DNA of 64,000 bases from Bacillota bacterium. GTDB lineage: Bacteria; Bacillota; Clostridia; Lachnospirales; Lachnospiraceae. The notes beneath the pieces were generated by a model. It did not search any database. It was not told the origin of the DNA and saw only the letters and a list, made by a program, of their open reading frames with translations. This document shows positions 6,503-16,019 of the stretch, piece after piece (position 1 is the first letter of the stretch; the number at the start of each line of letters is the position of its first letter). The stretch lies in assembly GCA_023387655.1 (NCBI GenBank), contig JAEWHR010000117.1:1-64000 (forward strand). The letters are read 5' to 3'. Both the position numbers and the translations under genes were made by a program.

Positions 6503-8785
6503 TTAAGCCCTCCTTTTTACATCAAGTCGTTTGTAACGTAAACTTAATGCATTAGCAACTACGCAAACTGAACTTAATGACATTGCAAATCCTCCAAGCA
6601 TTGGACTTAATAACAATCCTGTAAATGGATACAATAACCCAGCTGCAATTGGAATACCAATAATATTGTAAATAAAGGCCCAGAATAGATTTTGCTTAAT
6701 ATTTCTGATTGTTAACTTACTTAAGTGCACAGCACGGTAAACATCCATAAGATCAGAACGCATTAATACAAGATCTGCAGAATCAATTGCGATATCACTA
6801 CCACTTCCTATGGCAACACCAACATCTGCCTGTATTAGCGCTGGAGCATCATTAATACCGTCTCCAACCATCATTACCTTACTTCCATCCCCTTGAAGCT
6901 TCTTAACAACTTCTGCCTTATCACCTGGCAATACCTCTGCAATAACATGATCCACTTCTGCCTTTTTCGCAATTGCTTCTGCAGTAACTTTATGGTCTCC
7001 TGTTAACATATATACAGTTAAGCCTAATGATTTTAATGCCTCTACTGCTTCTTTACTGGTAGATTTAATGGTATCTGCAACTCCAATAATTCCTTCTAGC
7101 TTACCATCCATCATTACATAAATAGGAGTTTGTCCCTGTAATGCCATCTGTTCTGCTGCCGTATGAAATTCTTTGGATACAGCATCTTTTCCGTAGCTTA
7201 GCATAAGCTTTTCATTACCCACAGCAATCTTCTTACCACTTTCTGAAAGAATCGCCTCTACTCCGAGTCCAGTCTTATTCTCAAACTGCTCTATTGCAGG
7301 TTCTTTTCCTTTCACACTACTATGATACTCTTCTACGATTGCACGTGCAAGTGGATGTTCACTTCCCGCCTCAACAGCAGCAGTAAAGCTAAGGATTTGT
7401 TCTCTGCTATAATTCTTTGTGAAAATTTCCACTACTTTTGGTTTACCCTCTGTAATTGTTCCTGTTTTATCTAATACTACCGTATTGATATGATGCGCAG
7501 TCTCTAGAGCTTCTCCGCTCTTTATTAAGATACCATGACTTGCACCTAGACCTGTTCCAACCATTATTGCAGTCGGTGTTGCAAGTCCTAATGCACATGG
7601 ACAAGCAATTACTAAGATTGATACAAATATCGTTAATACGAAAGCAAGATCATGCCCAAGTAAAAACCAAACAATTGCTGCTACAACCGCGATTACCATA
7701 ACGACAGGTACAAAATATCCTGCCACTTTGTCTGCTATCTTAGAAATTGGTGCCTTCTTTCCTTGTGCATCTTCCATAAGCTTAACAATTTTAGCAAGTG
7801 TTGTATCTTCTCCAACGCTAGTTACACGTACAAGAAGCATACCATTAAAGTTTTGACTTCCGCCAATCACCATATCGTTAACTTGTTTTTCCACAGGGAT
7901 ACTTTCACCAGTGAGCATAGATTCATCTACGCTACTACTTCCCTCTATAACAACACCATCGATTGGTACCTTACTACCAGCTTTAATAATAACAATATCA
8001 TTTTCTCTTAGTTCACTTACTTGAACTTCTTTTTCAACTCCATTTACCACCAAAACAGCAGTATCCGGTGCTAATTCCATCATCTTACGAATGGCTTGTG
8101 TTGTCTTTCTCTTACTTCTACTCTCTAAGTACTTACCAAGCATTACTAACGTAACAACGACTGCTGCGGACTCATAATACAGATTATGAACTGCCTCCGA
8201 ATTATAAGGGATACGAATTGTCATAACAACACTATAGATAAATGCTGCAGATGTACCAACTGCAACTAAGGTATCCATGTTCGGGTTTCCCTTAAACAGA
8301 GTATAGAATCCGTTTGTATAAAATTTGCTACCACAAATCAATATTGGAATTGTTAATAATAATTGTGCTACAGCAAAATTAAATGGCATATGATGCATAT
8401 CTATAAATGCCGGTAATGGCATATCCCATGGTACCATATGCCCCATACTTATATAGAGAAGAGGAAGTGCAAATACTATTGCAATTATAACCCTTGCCCT
8501 TGATGCTCGGAACTTCTTTTCTGTCTCTTCCTCTTCTTTTTGGCGGGCAACTTTCTCATCTATTTGTTTTTCTTTATGATATGGAGAAATGCCGTAACCA
8601 GCCTTTTTTACCTTTTCCATAATTAGATCTGGTGTTACCTTATCATCTTCATATTCAATCGTAAGCTTAGCCGTCGTTAAGTTCACGCTACTAGAAATAA
8701 CACCTGGAAGCCTACCTGTAACCCGTTCCACGGCACTACTACAAGATGCGCAGGTCATCCCTTCAATATTATATGTTTCTTTCAT
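6503..8785 (-). CDS. copA: Copper-exporting P1B-type ATPase
   Basis: The protein exports Cu(I) across the membrane using ATP. It has one N-terminal HMA domain (MTCASC, residues 10-15), a transmembrane CPC ion path (ACPCALGLATPT), the phosphorylation motif DKTGTITEG, the SEHPLA motif of the N domain and the hinge GDGINDAPAL. Late helices with YN and MSLSS complete the signature of Cu(I) pumps (P1B-1). I use the ATG at 8785 (MKETYNIEG), which gives a 760-residue protein with AAAGG upstream. A longer frame from 8824 has no ribosome site. It heads the copA-csoR-copZ operon and is expected to be induced by copper through CsoR. Confidence 0.96.
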   Translation of the reverse strand: MKETYNIEGMTCASCSSAVERVTGRLPGVISSSVNLTTAKLTIEYEDDKVTPDLIMEKVKKAGYGISPYHKEKQIDEKVARQKEEEETEKKFRASRARVIIAIVFALPLLYISMGHMVPWDMPLPAFIDMHHMPFNFAVAQLLLTIPILICGSKFYTNGFYTLFKGNPNMDTLVAVGTSAAFIYSVVMTIRIPYNSEAVHNLYYESAAVVVTLVMLGKYLESRSKRKTTQAIRKMMELAPDTAVLVVNGVEKEVQVSELRENDIVIIKAGSKVPIDGVVIEGSSSVDESMLTGESIPVEKQVNDMVIGGSQNFNGMLLVRVTSVGEDTTLAKIVKLMEDAQGKKAPISKIADKVAGYFVPVVMVIAVVAAIVWFLLGHDLAFVLTIFVSILVIACPCALGLATPTAIMVGTGLGASHGILIKSGEALETAHHINTVVLDKTGTITEGKPKVVEIFTKNYSREQILSFTAAVEAGSEHPLARAIVEEYHSSVKGKEPAIEQFENKTGLGVEAILSESGKKIAVGNEKLMLSYGKDAVSKEFHTAAEQMALQGQTPIYVMMDGKLEGIIGVADTIKSTSKEAVEALKSLGLTVYMLTGDHKVTAEAIAKKAEVDHVIAEVLPGDKAEVVKKLQGDGSKVMMVGDGINDAPALIQADVGVAIGSGSDIAIDSADLVLMRSDLMDVYRAVHLSKLTIRNIKQNLFWAFIYNIIGIPIAAGLLYPFTGLLLSPMLGGFAMSLSSVCVVANALSLRYKRLDVKRRA

Positions 8786-8992
8786 GTATCTCAACCTTTC
8801 TATTCTATATTCACTTAACTCCATAAGAAGAATGCACTAATATTTACTTTTCTATTATCATGAATTATTTTCTGTATCATTTGATAACTTATAGTATCTC
8901 TAAATATTTGAAATTAATGAACCAGAAGAAACATTTTCAATGATACTCTCTTATTTTAATGTTAAATGAATTAGAATTTAATTTATTTTCTA

Positions 8993-9044
8993 ATACCCCC
9001 ATGGGGTATATACTATGTATACATCAAGTCATTATTTTTGTCAA
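8993..9044 (-). promoter_or_regulatory. copA promoter with CsoR operator
   Basis: TTGACA (9039-9044) and TATACA (9016-9021) are 17 bases apart. Six bases after the -10 lies the GC-rich inverted repeat TACCCC-CAT-GGGGTA (8994-9008), extended to A/T at 8993-9009, in otherwise very AT-rich DNA. This resembles known CsoR sites and covers the expected start point near 9009, so bound repressor would block initiation. The rest of 8786-8992 and 9045-9220 shows nothing I can support. Confidence 0.82.
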
Positions 9045-9224
9045 TAGTTTATTTCAAATTTTATTTCTCTTTCCTATTTATTCAATGTCTAATATTAAGA
9101 TCTATTTCCTTTTGTTTATTTAGTAAATAAGAAATACAATTTGTTTATATCTTATATACTATCAAGATTATGTCTATTTTAAACGAATGAAATGTTGATT
9201 TTTAGAATATTTTGTATATATTAT

Positions 9225-9253
9225 TTGACTTTTTCCAAATTTATTCATATAAT
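9225..9253 (+). promoter_or_regulatory. Promoter of the HD-GYP gene
   Basis: TTGACT (9225-9230) and TATAAT (9248-9253) have a 17-base spacer, about 85 bases before the start codon. Confidence 0.75.
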
Positions 9254-9338
9254 TGTGGTAATAACTTACAAGTTTTATTTGATGTGATTTAATTACATAT
9301 TTTGGTCACTTATTAATTTAGCTAAAGAAGGAGTACCT

Positions 9339-10427
9339 ATGAAAACCTCTAAAATTCCAGTAAGTCAAGCCGCTCCGGGTATGGTAGTTGCAGATAATGT
9401 TTATACGTTTAGTAATCAACTTATCATTTCAGAAGGTACTAAACTTACAGATAAGATTATTACTCGCCTTAAGTTTTATTCCATAAATCAGATACAGATT
9501 CGACCTCAAGAAGTAGTTGGATCAAAACCTCTAAAAAAATCTGCTACTCCTAACCTTTACTTAGAGCAAATGAAAACATCAGAAGAATTCGAAGAATTCA
9601 GTAGTACCATATTAAAAACTGTTAATAAATTTCAAGTTATTTTAGATGAGATAGCAGACAATAAAGGTAGCATAGATACTGACTCTTTATATCGTGACAT
9701 TAAGAAGATCATAACCCAAGGGCGTAATAATTTACACGTATTCGATATGTTACACTGTATGAGAGACTATGATGATATGACGTATATTCATTCAGTAAAT
9801 GTCTCCATTCTTTGTCATATGTTTGGGACATGGTTAAACCTTGGACCAAGAGATCTTGAAACTCTTACACTGTGCGGTCTTCTTCATGATGTAGGCAAAC
9901 TAACCATATCAAGTGAAATCTTAAATAAGAAAGAAGCCCTTACGAAAGAAGAATATAACGAATTAAAATCTCACGCTACAAATGGATATAATATTCTAAA
10001 GCCATACGATATCAATATACATATTAAAATGACTGCGATGATGCACCACGAACGTTGTGATGGGAGTGGATATCCTATGGGATTAACATCATCACAAATA
10101 AACCGGTTTGCTAAGATCGTAATGATAGCAGACGTCTATGACGCGATGACTTCCTCCAGGTGCTATAGAAATCCCCTTTGTCCTTTTGAAGTTATCTCCT
10201 TATTTGAAGAAGAAGGGTTAACAAAATACGATCCAAAATATATCATGACTTTCTTTGATCATATTAGTCAGTTATATCAAAACAGCACTGTACGCCTCAG
10301 CGACGGCAGAATAGGCCAGATAGTCTTTATGAATCGTAATACTCTTTCGAAACCAGTTATACAATGTGATGAGGAGTTTATTGATTTAGCAAAATTTCCA
10401 AATCTCTATATCACGGAGATATTATAG
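9339..10427 (+). CDS. HD-GYP domain phosphodiesterase
   Basis: This 362-residue cytoplasmic protein has an N-terminal DUF3391-like segment (residues 1-60, PVSQAAPGMVVADNVYT) and an HD-GYP domain (about 140-330). Metal-binding residues are visible in HSVNVSILC, the HD pair in LLHDVGK (near 183), MMHHERCDGSGYP (near 235) and DVYDAMTSSRCYR. HD-GYP enzymes hydrolyse cyclic di-GMP, and the GYP loop is intact, so activity is likely. There is no receiver or membrane domain, so the input is unknown. AAGGAG lies seven bases before the ATG. It has its own promoter and terminator and is divergent from copA. Confidence 0.93.
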   Translation: MKTSKIPVSQAAPGMVVADNVYTFSNQLIISEGTKLTDKIITRLKFYSINQIQIRPQEVVGSKPLKKSATPNLYLEQMKTSEEFEEFSSTILKTVNKFQVILDEIADNKGSIDTDSLYRDIKKIITQGRNNLHVFDMLHCMRDYDDMTYIHSVNVSILCHMFGTWLNLGPRDLETLTLCGLLHDVGKLTISSEILNKKEALTKEEYNELKSHATNGYNILKPYDINIHIKMTAMMHHERCDGSGYPMGLTSSQINRFAKIVMIADVYDAMTSSRCYRNPLCPFEVISLFEEEGLTKYDPKYIMTFFDHISQLYQNSTVRLSDGRIGQIVFMNRNTLSKPVIQCDEEFIDLAKFPNLYITEIL

Positions 10428-10442
10428 GTCTAAAAAATAAAA

Positions 10443-10479
10443 AGCAGAGAATTCCATGACTTATCATGAATTCTCTGCT
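10443..10479. terminator. Bidirectional terminator between HD-GYP gene and murA
   Basis: AGCAGAGAATTC pairs with GAATTCTCTGCT. A T-rich tail follows on the plus strand and a TTTTTATTTTTT tract on the minus strand, so it can end both convergent transcripts. Confidence 0.85.
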
Positions 10480-10594
10480 CTTTCTATTTTATGAAGTTAA
10501 TAACAACCATCTACTTCATTTTATTCTATTTCATTATAATCCACATAGAGGCAATACGATACAAGGATATGTTATATAGAAGATAGATATCCTC

Positions 10595-11893
10595 TTAACC
10601 TATCTTTAATCTTGCCTTACGAACGGACTTATCATCTTCGGAATCTACTTTCTCCATGGAAGCTCCAAGTTCTCTCATCTTTTCTTCAAAATTCTCGTAG
10701 CCGCGCTCTACTAATCCGATCTGCTCTACAACAGTTACGCCTTCCGCTGCTAATCCTGCAATAACCAATGCTGCACCTGCGCGCAAATCTGGAGAGCACA
10801 CTTTTGCACCAGTTAATTCAGCTACACCATCAATAATAGCAGTATTTCCTTCTACCTTAATGGATGCACCCATTCTTGCAAGTTCATCAACATATTTAAA
10901 ACGGTTTTCGTATATACTTTCTGTCACTATGCTCGTACCACTTGACATAGCCAAAACTGTTGCTATCTGTGGTTGCATATCCGTTGGGAATCCTGGGTAT
11001 GGTAAGGTCTTAACCTGAGTATGACCTAATCTTTTGTTTGCTACGACACGAATTGCGTCATCAAATTCTTCTACCTCTGCCCCAATCTCAACAATCTTTG
11101 CAGTAATTGCTTCCAAATGCTTTGGAATAACATTCTTAATCGTTACGTCGCCTTTTGTTGCAACTGCAGCCAACATAAATGTGCCTGCTTCTATCTGATC
11201 CGGAATAATGGAATACGTACTACCATGTAACTTATTCACACCTTTAATACGAATTACATCAGTACCCGCACCTTTTATATTAGCACCCATACTATTTAAA
11301 AAGTTAGCTACATCAACGACATGTGGTTCTTTTGCTGCATTTTCCATGATAGTTTGGCCTTCTGCCAAAGCAGCTGCTAACATAACATTAATTGTTGCAC
11401 CAACGGTAACACAGTCAAAATAAAGATGTGTACCAACAAGTTTTTTCGTTGATGCTGTTATCATACCATGCTGAATCTTTACATCAGCACCTAGAGCTTC
11501 AAAGCCTTTGATATGTTGATCAATTGGTCTACTTCCAATGTTACATCCACCTGGAAGTGCAACTTCAGCATACTTATATTTTCCTAGTAAGGCTCCTAAA
11601 AGGTAATAAGATGCTCGAATTCGACGTACAAAATCATCGTCGATAGTTTTTGAATTTATAGTACCACCATTTATCTTAACAGTATGTCTGTCAATTCTCT
11701 CTACTTTTGCACCAATCGCTTCTATCGCTTGAAGTTGAATACTAATATCACTAACGTCAGGCAAATTTTCAATTGTAACCTGCTCGTCCGTCATAATTGC
11801 AGCAGCTAAAATACCTAATGCTGCATTCTTAGCTCCACCGATGGTAACTTCACCAGCTAAAGCCTTGCCTCCCTTTATAATATACTGCTCCAT
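10595..11893 (-). CDS. murA: UDP-N-acetylglucosamine 1-carboxyvinyltransferase
   Basis: MurA transfers enolpyruvate from PEP to UDP-GlcNAc, the first committed step of peptidoglycan synthesis. The 432-residue length and motifs fit: GGAKNAALG near the N-terminus, the catalytic-cysteine loop LPGGCNIGSRPIDQH, the segment TYSIIPDQIEAGTF and PDLRAGAALVIAGLAAEG. The cysteine is the fosfomycin target in MurA enzymes. Firmicutes often carry two paralogs (MurA and MurZ), and I cannot say which this is. A lysine/acid-rich tail follows the fold. It stands alone on the minus strand, with a terminator downstream. Confidence 0.96.
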   Translation of the reverse strand: MEQYIIKGGKALAGEVTIGGAKNAALGILAAAIMTDEQVTIENLPDVSDISIQLQAIEAIGAKVERIDRHTVKINGGTINSKTIDDDFVRRIRASYYLLGALLGKYKYAEVALPGGCNIGSRPIDQHIKGFEALGADVKIQHGMITASTKKLVGTHLYFDCVTVGATINVMLAAALAEGQTIMENAAKEPHVVDVANFLNSMGANIKGAGTDVIRIKGVNKLHGSTYSIIPDQIEAGTFMLAAVATKGDVTIKNVIPKHLEAITAKIVEIGAEVEEFDDAIRVVANKRLGHTQVKTLPYPGFPTDMQPQIATVLAMSSGTSIVTESIYENRFKYVDELARMGASIKVEGNTAIIDGVAELTGAKVCSPDLRAGAALVIAGLAAEGVTVVEQIGLVERGYENFEEKMRELGASMEKVDSEDDKSVRKARLKIG

Positions 11894-12173
11894 TTCGCAC
11901 CTCTATCTATTATTAATGCAGTTATATCATATTCCATTTCCCGCTTTGTTCTACCACGTCTGCCATCTACATGCGTATAACGCAGTGATGTACATAAACG
12001 CAAAAAGCCTATGGAATTCCATAGTTAAAATGCACATAAACTGCGTCTTGAATTTGTGAAAATTGATATCTTATTACGATTATAACACAAAGCTCGAATT
12101 TGTAAATGACTTTTTTTCGAAAAACCCTGTATTTTACTACCTTTTCCAGCGTTTCTCTAATAGCCCGACTGAA

Positions 12174-12686
12174 TTATTCTATAATTGTGCGTACTCGTTC
12201 TACAATTGTCTCCATTGTAGATTCAATATCCATATTCTCACAGTCAATTACAATATCTGCATAGAGCTCATACAGAGGACAACGCTCTTCATATAACCCT
12301 GCTAAATCCTGTCCTGCTTTTAAAACTACACCTCTTTGCATAATATTCCCAAGACGCTTGCTGATTTCCCTATAACTAATCTTCAAATAAATAACCGTGC
12401 CAATAGTTCTAAGGTGATTCATTGCCTCCTCACCATATATTACACTGCCTCCAGTTGCTATCACGGAATGCTTGGTCTGTATGCTTTGGTTTACTTCATT
12501 TTCAATCTTGATAAAGCCATCAAGTCCTTCACTAGAGATAATTTCATGTAAGAGGCGTCCCTCTTTTTCTTGAATAATCAAATCAGCATCAATAAATTGA
12601 TACCCTAGTACTTTAGCTAAAATAACTCCTATTGTGCTCTTACCAGCTCCTGGCATTCCAATTAAAACAATATTATCTTTTTTCAT
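12174..12686 (-). CDS. aroK: Shikimate kinase-like protein
   Basis: A 170-residue P-loop kinase with shikimate-kinase layout: Walker A GMPGAGKST (residues 10-18), D33-x-D35, the ATGGS glycine pair and the lid/adenine region ending ERCPLYELYAD. Shikimate kinase phosphorylates shikimate in the chorismate pathway. The start at 12686 (MKKDNIVLIG) gives the usual length; it overlaps the preceding gene by 14 bases, implying coupling. Odd point: the substrate-binding FRxxE motif reads FIKIE (Ile59 instead of Arg), and the glycine motif is GGS rather than GGG. The other chorismate-pathway genes are not nearby. It may be a paralog with another substrate; the fold is sure, the reaction less so. Confidence 0.75.
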   Translation of the reverse strand: MKKDNIVLIGMPGAGKSTIGVILAKVLGYQFIDADLIIQEKEGRLLHEIISSEGLDGFIKIENEVNQSIQTKHSVIATGGSVIYGEEAMNHLRTIGTVIYLKISYREISKRLGNIMQRGVVLKAGQDLAGLYEERCPLYELYADIVIDCENMDIESTMETIVERVRTIIE

Positions 12687-13302
12687 CGTTAGTTTTACCC
12701 CGTAACTTTTTATTTTGTTTCTTATCACCCTTTTGTGACTTTTGTTTTCTTACAGAGTAACCAAAATTTCCTAGTAGAGGTCCTAACCCATAATATTCTC
12801 CATGGGAATAAACAACTGGTCTTGTCTTATTTAATTCGAATTTTCCTGTCTCATTCATAGATTTTTTATCGACTTGAACTCCTACAACTTCTGCGATAAA
12901 CATATCATGAGAGCCAAGTTTTATAATCTCTTTTAAACGGCATTCAATATTGACAGGAGACTCCACTATAATTGGAGCATTAACTTTCTCTCCCTTTTTT
13001 GGAGTGAGATTCATCTCCTTAAATTTGTTTACATCTCTTCCAGAACGAACACCACAGAAATCGGTTGCTTTGGTAAGTTCTTCTGTAGTTAAATTAATTA
13101 CAAATTCTTTTGTTTTTTCAATCATTGAATAGGAATGTCGTTCCGGTCTTATGGATACCGAAACCATAGGTGGATTCGTACATATAGTTCCGCACCAAGC
13201 TACCGTTATGATATTATTATTCCCAAATTCGTCAGTACAACTGACCATTACGACTGGTAATGGATATAACATATTACCAGGTTTAAAAATTTCTTTCTCC
13301 AT
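12673..13302 (-). CDS. Flavin reductase-like / flavoredoxin-family protein
   Basis: This 209-residue protein has an FMN-binding split-barrel domain of the flavin-reductase-like (flavoredoxin) type: PLPVVMVSCTDEFGNNNIITVAW at the start, NPPMVSVSIRPERHSY (flavin contact) and the central TKATDFCGVRSGRDVNKF. It ends with a lysine-rich tail (about residues 180-209) that lies outside the fold. Family members bind FMN and shuttle electrons in anaerobes. It heads a two-gene unit with the shikimate-kinase-like gene, which overlaps its end. The electron partner is unknown. Confidence 0.88.
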   Translation of the reverse strand: MEKEIFKPGNMLYPLPVVMVSCTDEFGNNNIITVAWCGTICTNPPMVSVSIRPERHSYSMIEKTKEFVINLTTEELTKATDFCGVRSGRDVNKFKEMNLTPKKGEKVNAPIIVESPVNIECRLKEIIKLGSHDMFIAEVVGVQVDKKSMNETGKFELNKTRPVVYSHGEYYGLGPLLGNFGYSVRKQKSQKGDKKQNKKLRGKTNDEKR

Positions 13303-13436
13303 TGTAATACCTTTCTAATCTTCTTTACTACTTTTGACACTTATGGTTATATTTGATATAATATAGTCTATATATTTTTGTTTTAATCTTCAATTAAAAA
13401 TTATATACCCCATTTCTTGTCCTCGAGGTGAATAAT

Positions 13437-13778
13437 ATGTCAACCAATTATATCGATATAGAAGCTGTTTCCGGTGGTACCCCTAATCTGGTTAAACAGA
13501 ATTTAAAATTTAAAACAGGAAAATTTGTCTGGAGAGTAAAATTTTCAGCTCCACTTAATCCTTCCACTGTTAATAACATGAACCTTTACGTAACAAAATT
13601 AGATGGTTCTTCATTAAAAACCTCTATTCAATATGATTCTGTTAATAATTATATTGAAATTGAACCTTTAGAAGCTTATGCACAAAATGAGTCCTATATA
13701 TTAAACATAACCAAAAATGTGGAATCTAAAGGCGGTCAACGATTGAAAGAAGAAATCCGACTTCGTTTTAAACTTTAA
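13437..13778 (+). CDS. Small Ig-like (SbsA/Big_5-type) domain protein
   Basis: The gene encodes a single beta-sandwich of 113 residues resembling the SbsA Ig-like (Big_5) domain. The phrases VWRVKFSAPLNPSTVNNMNLYV and LEAYAQNESYILNI are typical of that fold, which in larger proteins begins with a 'sum of parts' edge strand. I choose the ATG at 13437 because GAGGTG overlaps the alternative GTG at 13428 and would serve as the ribosome site. There is no signal peptide or membrane segment, unusual for a domain normally found in secreted surface proteins. It is a lone gene between two minus-strand units. Function unknown. Confidence 0.75.
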   Translation: MSTNYIDIEAVSGGTPNLVKQNLKFKTGKFVWRVKFSAPLNPSTVNNMNLYVTKLDGSSLKTSIQYDSVNNYIEIEPLEAYAQNESYILNITKNVESKGGQRLKEEIRLRFKL

Positions 13779-13816
13779 CATCAGATTTCTTCCATTCTAA
13801 GTTGAATTTTTTTCAA

Positions 13817-13869
13817 CTATTACAGGTGTAAAAATGCTTACGTATACGGCATTTTTACACCTGTAATAG
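13817..13869. repeat. Perfect 21-bp inverted repeat, possible bidirectional terminator
   Basis: Two perfect 21-base arms (13817-13837 and 13849-13869, beginning CTATTACAGGTG) flank an 11-base loop between convergent genes. The stem is longer than a usual terminator, and no T tract directly follows on the plus strand. Confidence 0.75.
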
Positions 13870-13899
13870 TATAGAAAACTTACTTTACTTAAATAGACA

Positions 13900-15882
13900 T
13901 CATTTCATATCTTCAATTTTTATTACGGAAAGATTAAATTGATCCAAGTTACCTTTGCGAGTTAATTCCAGTAATACTTGTTCATTTTGCTTTTCATGAT
14001 TTTCAATAACTTGATTAAGATAAGAGAAAACTTCTGAAAGAGTGTTTTCTCTTTTTACTTTTATTTTATCCAAGATCACATCTTTTAAATAATCAAAAGC
14101 TTCTTTTTCTATCTTGTATCCTGCCTCAAATATTGTATCATAAGCAAATCCTAGATAATCTTCCAACTCATATAAAGGCAATGCAATACGATTTGGATAA
14201 GAGATGCTTAATTCCTCTTTATCTTCCCATAATTGCTCCATTTCCTCTTTTAACCCAAGCAAAATATAAATAATATTTTGATCTGGTATCTGTTGTAACT
14301 CCATTAAACGGATTAAAGTATCTCTCGACAAATACTGCGCGTTTTCTAAAATCATGATACAATCCTTTAATTGATGACTTTTTGCTATAAAATCCATTCG
14401 ATTTAATTTATTTGCATCAATAAGAGCTACTTTAGGGGAGGAGATAAACGATAAGCGATGTAATAATTTTGCGTATCTCTTTGCAAGTAGTGTTTTCCCA
14501 CTATCTTCACTACCCATAATAATTAGGTTTTGATGATCATATGCAGAATGAATCATCTGTTCAAGACTATGAAGTAATTCATCTCTTAATCCATCTATCC
14601 GAAGAAAGTTTCCAAAAATCTCACTTAGAGAAATTTTCTTTTCTTCTAATAATGGTAAAAGCTTTGAATGTGAATTGTGGATTAGTTCATCATTTGATTG
14701 AAAATCGATATGAACTAAGCTTTTTAAATCCTCTTTTTGTTTTCTATTATCATCTACTATTACTTCCTTGATATCCTTATTCTCATTAGTATCCGCATCT
14801 ATTTTAATTTGATTATCTGAAATACCATACTTATTATGGAACAATGTATGTTTTGATTTACCAAATCCAGGAGGTATAATTATAGTTGACTGTTCCTTCG
14901 CTTCTTGCACCTTATTATCTTGTATACTTTCATTTTTTGTACTTTCCTCTTGTAGGTCTTCTTCTACTTTGCTCTCTTCTTGTAAGATTATATCTTGAGT
15001 TTGTTCTTCCTGTAAATCTTCTTCTACATCGAATTCTTCTTCTAAATCTTCTTCTTCTAAATCTTCTTCTTTCCCCTCTTTTTCTCTAACCTTGTCATCT
15101 GATGGGCAATCCACCTCTGATACCTTAAAAAGGCTGTCATTACTCATATCCTCTTTTTCATCTAATTGATATGAAATATCCTCAGCACATTGATCTTTTA
15201 GTTCTTCTTCCTCATTAATATATTCCATTTGATTATCAAAATCTTGAGGATCCTTTTCTTTAACCTCACTATTATCTTGTTTCGTTGAGTTAAGTAACTT
15301 TTCTAAATCTAATTCCCCATTATAGATAGCTAATAGAGCCTTGGCACGATCAACATATTCTCCGCTTCCAAACCACAATATGATTTTTTCACATTCTTTA
15401 CGGCAAGCTGCTTCATCTCCAATTTTATAGTATAGCTTCGCAAGTTCATAAGCCCAACATTCAATATATTCGACCTCTCGAAGCTTTTCTAAATCCGCAA
15501 TTAACACTTCTATTGGTTTTCGCATTAACTTATCTATGCTATAGCGGAAGATATACTGATAAAAATCTTTAGGAGCTATTTTTATAAATTCATCTAAATA
15601 ATAGTTTGCCTCAATAATATCTTTTAATTTAATCGACAAATGAACTAATTGAGCCAAAATTCTTCTTGTTTTCACTGTATCATATATTTGCTCAAACATT
15701 TCCTTTGACTCAACATATCTTTTATTTTGAAAGTAGCATTCTGCAATTACACTTAAATCGGACATACTTTTTAATCTTTTTATATCTACCTTTTCAGCCA
15801 ATTCGTATGCTTCCTGTAATTGCCCCTGCTCTAGATATTTCTTTATCTGTTCTATCTGAATGATTAATTTATATTTCTTCAT
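13900..15882 (-). CDS. TPR-like / acidic linker / P-loop ATPase protein, function unknown
   Basis: This 660-residue protein has three parts. Residues 1-200 are helical repeats of TPR type (YLEQGQLQEAYELAEKVD, AECYFQNKRYVESKEMFEQIY). Residues 205-330 are a very acidic low-complexity linker rich in Glu and Asp. Residues about 415-660 form an AAA-like ATPase with Walker A GSEDSGKT (457-464) and a Walker B-like strand CIMILENAQ (508-516), where the usual DE is EN. It has no signal peptide. The start at 15882 is set by TTGGAGG six bases upstream; an in-frame TTG at 15894 lies inside that site. I know no characterised homolog. The ATPase part recalls SpoVK/CbbX-like or DnaC-like modules; this is a guess. 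It is transcribed after the ABC ATPase, 137 bases away. Confidence 0.8.
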   Translation of the reverse strand: MKKYKLIIQIEQIKKYLEQGQLQEAYELAEKVDIKRLKSMSDLSVIAECYFQNKRYVESKEMFEQIYDTVKTRRILAQLVHLSIKLKDIIEANYYLDEFIKIAPKDFYQYIFRYSIDKLMRKPIEVLIADLEKLREVEYIECWAYELAKLYYKIGDEAACRKECEKIILWFGSGEYVDRAKALLAIYNGELDLEKLLNSTKQDNSEVKEKDPQDFDNQMEYINEEEELKDQCAEDISYQLDEKEDMSNDSLFKVSEVDCPSDDKVREKEGKEEDLEEEDLEEEFDVEEDLQEEQTQDIILQEESKVEEDLQEESTKNESIQDNKVQEAKEQSTIIIPPGFGKSKHTLFHNKYGISDNQIKIDADTNENKDIKEVIVDDNRKQKEDLKSLVHIDFQSNDELIHNSHSKLLPLLEEKKISLSEIFGNFLRIDGLRDELLHSLEQMIHSAYDHQNLIIMGSEDSGKTLLAKRYAKLLHRLSFISSPKVALIDANKLNRMDFIAKSHQLKDCIMILENAQYLSRDTLIRLMELQQIPDQNIIYILLGLKEEMEQLWEDKEELSISYPNRIALPLYELEDYLGFAYDTIFEAGYKIEKEAFDYLKDVILDKIKVKRENTLSEVFSYLNQVIENHEKQNEQVLLELTRKGNLDQFNLSVIKIEDMK

Positions 15883-16019
15883 TCTAACCTCCAAGCGCCA
15901 ATCGTTTTTAACCCATAGGACTTTAAAACGTATATGACTATATACATCGTTTAGAAATCATTGACTTTCATCTCATAAATAAACTACACTTTTATACCCA
16001 TTATCTCAACTCGTCTTAT

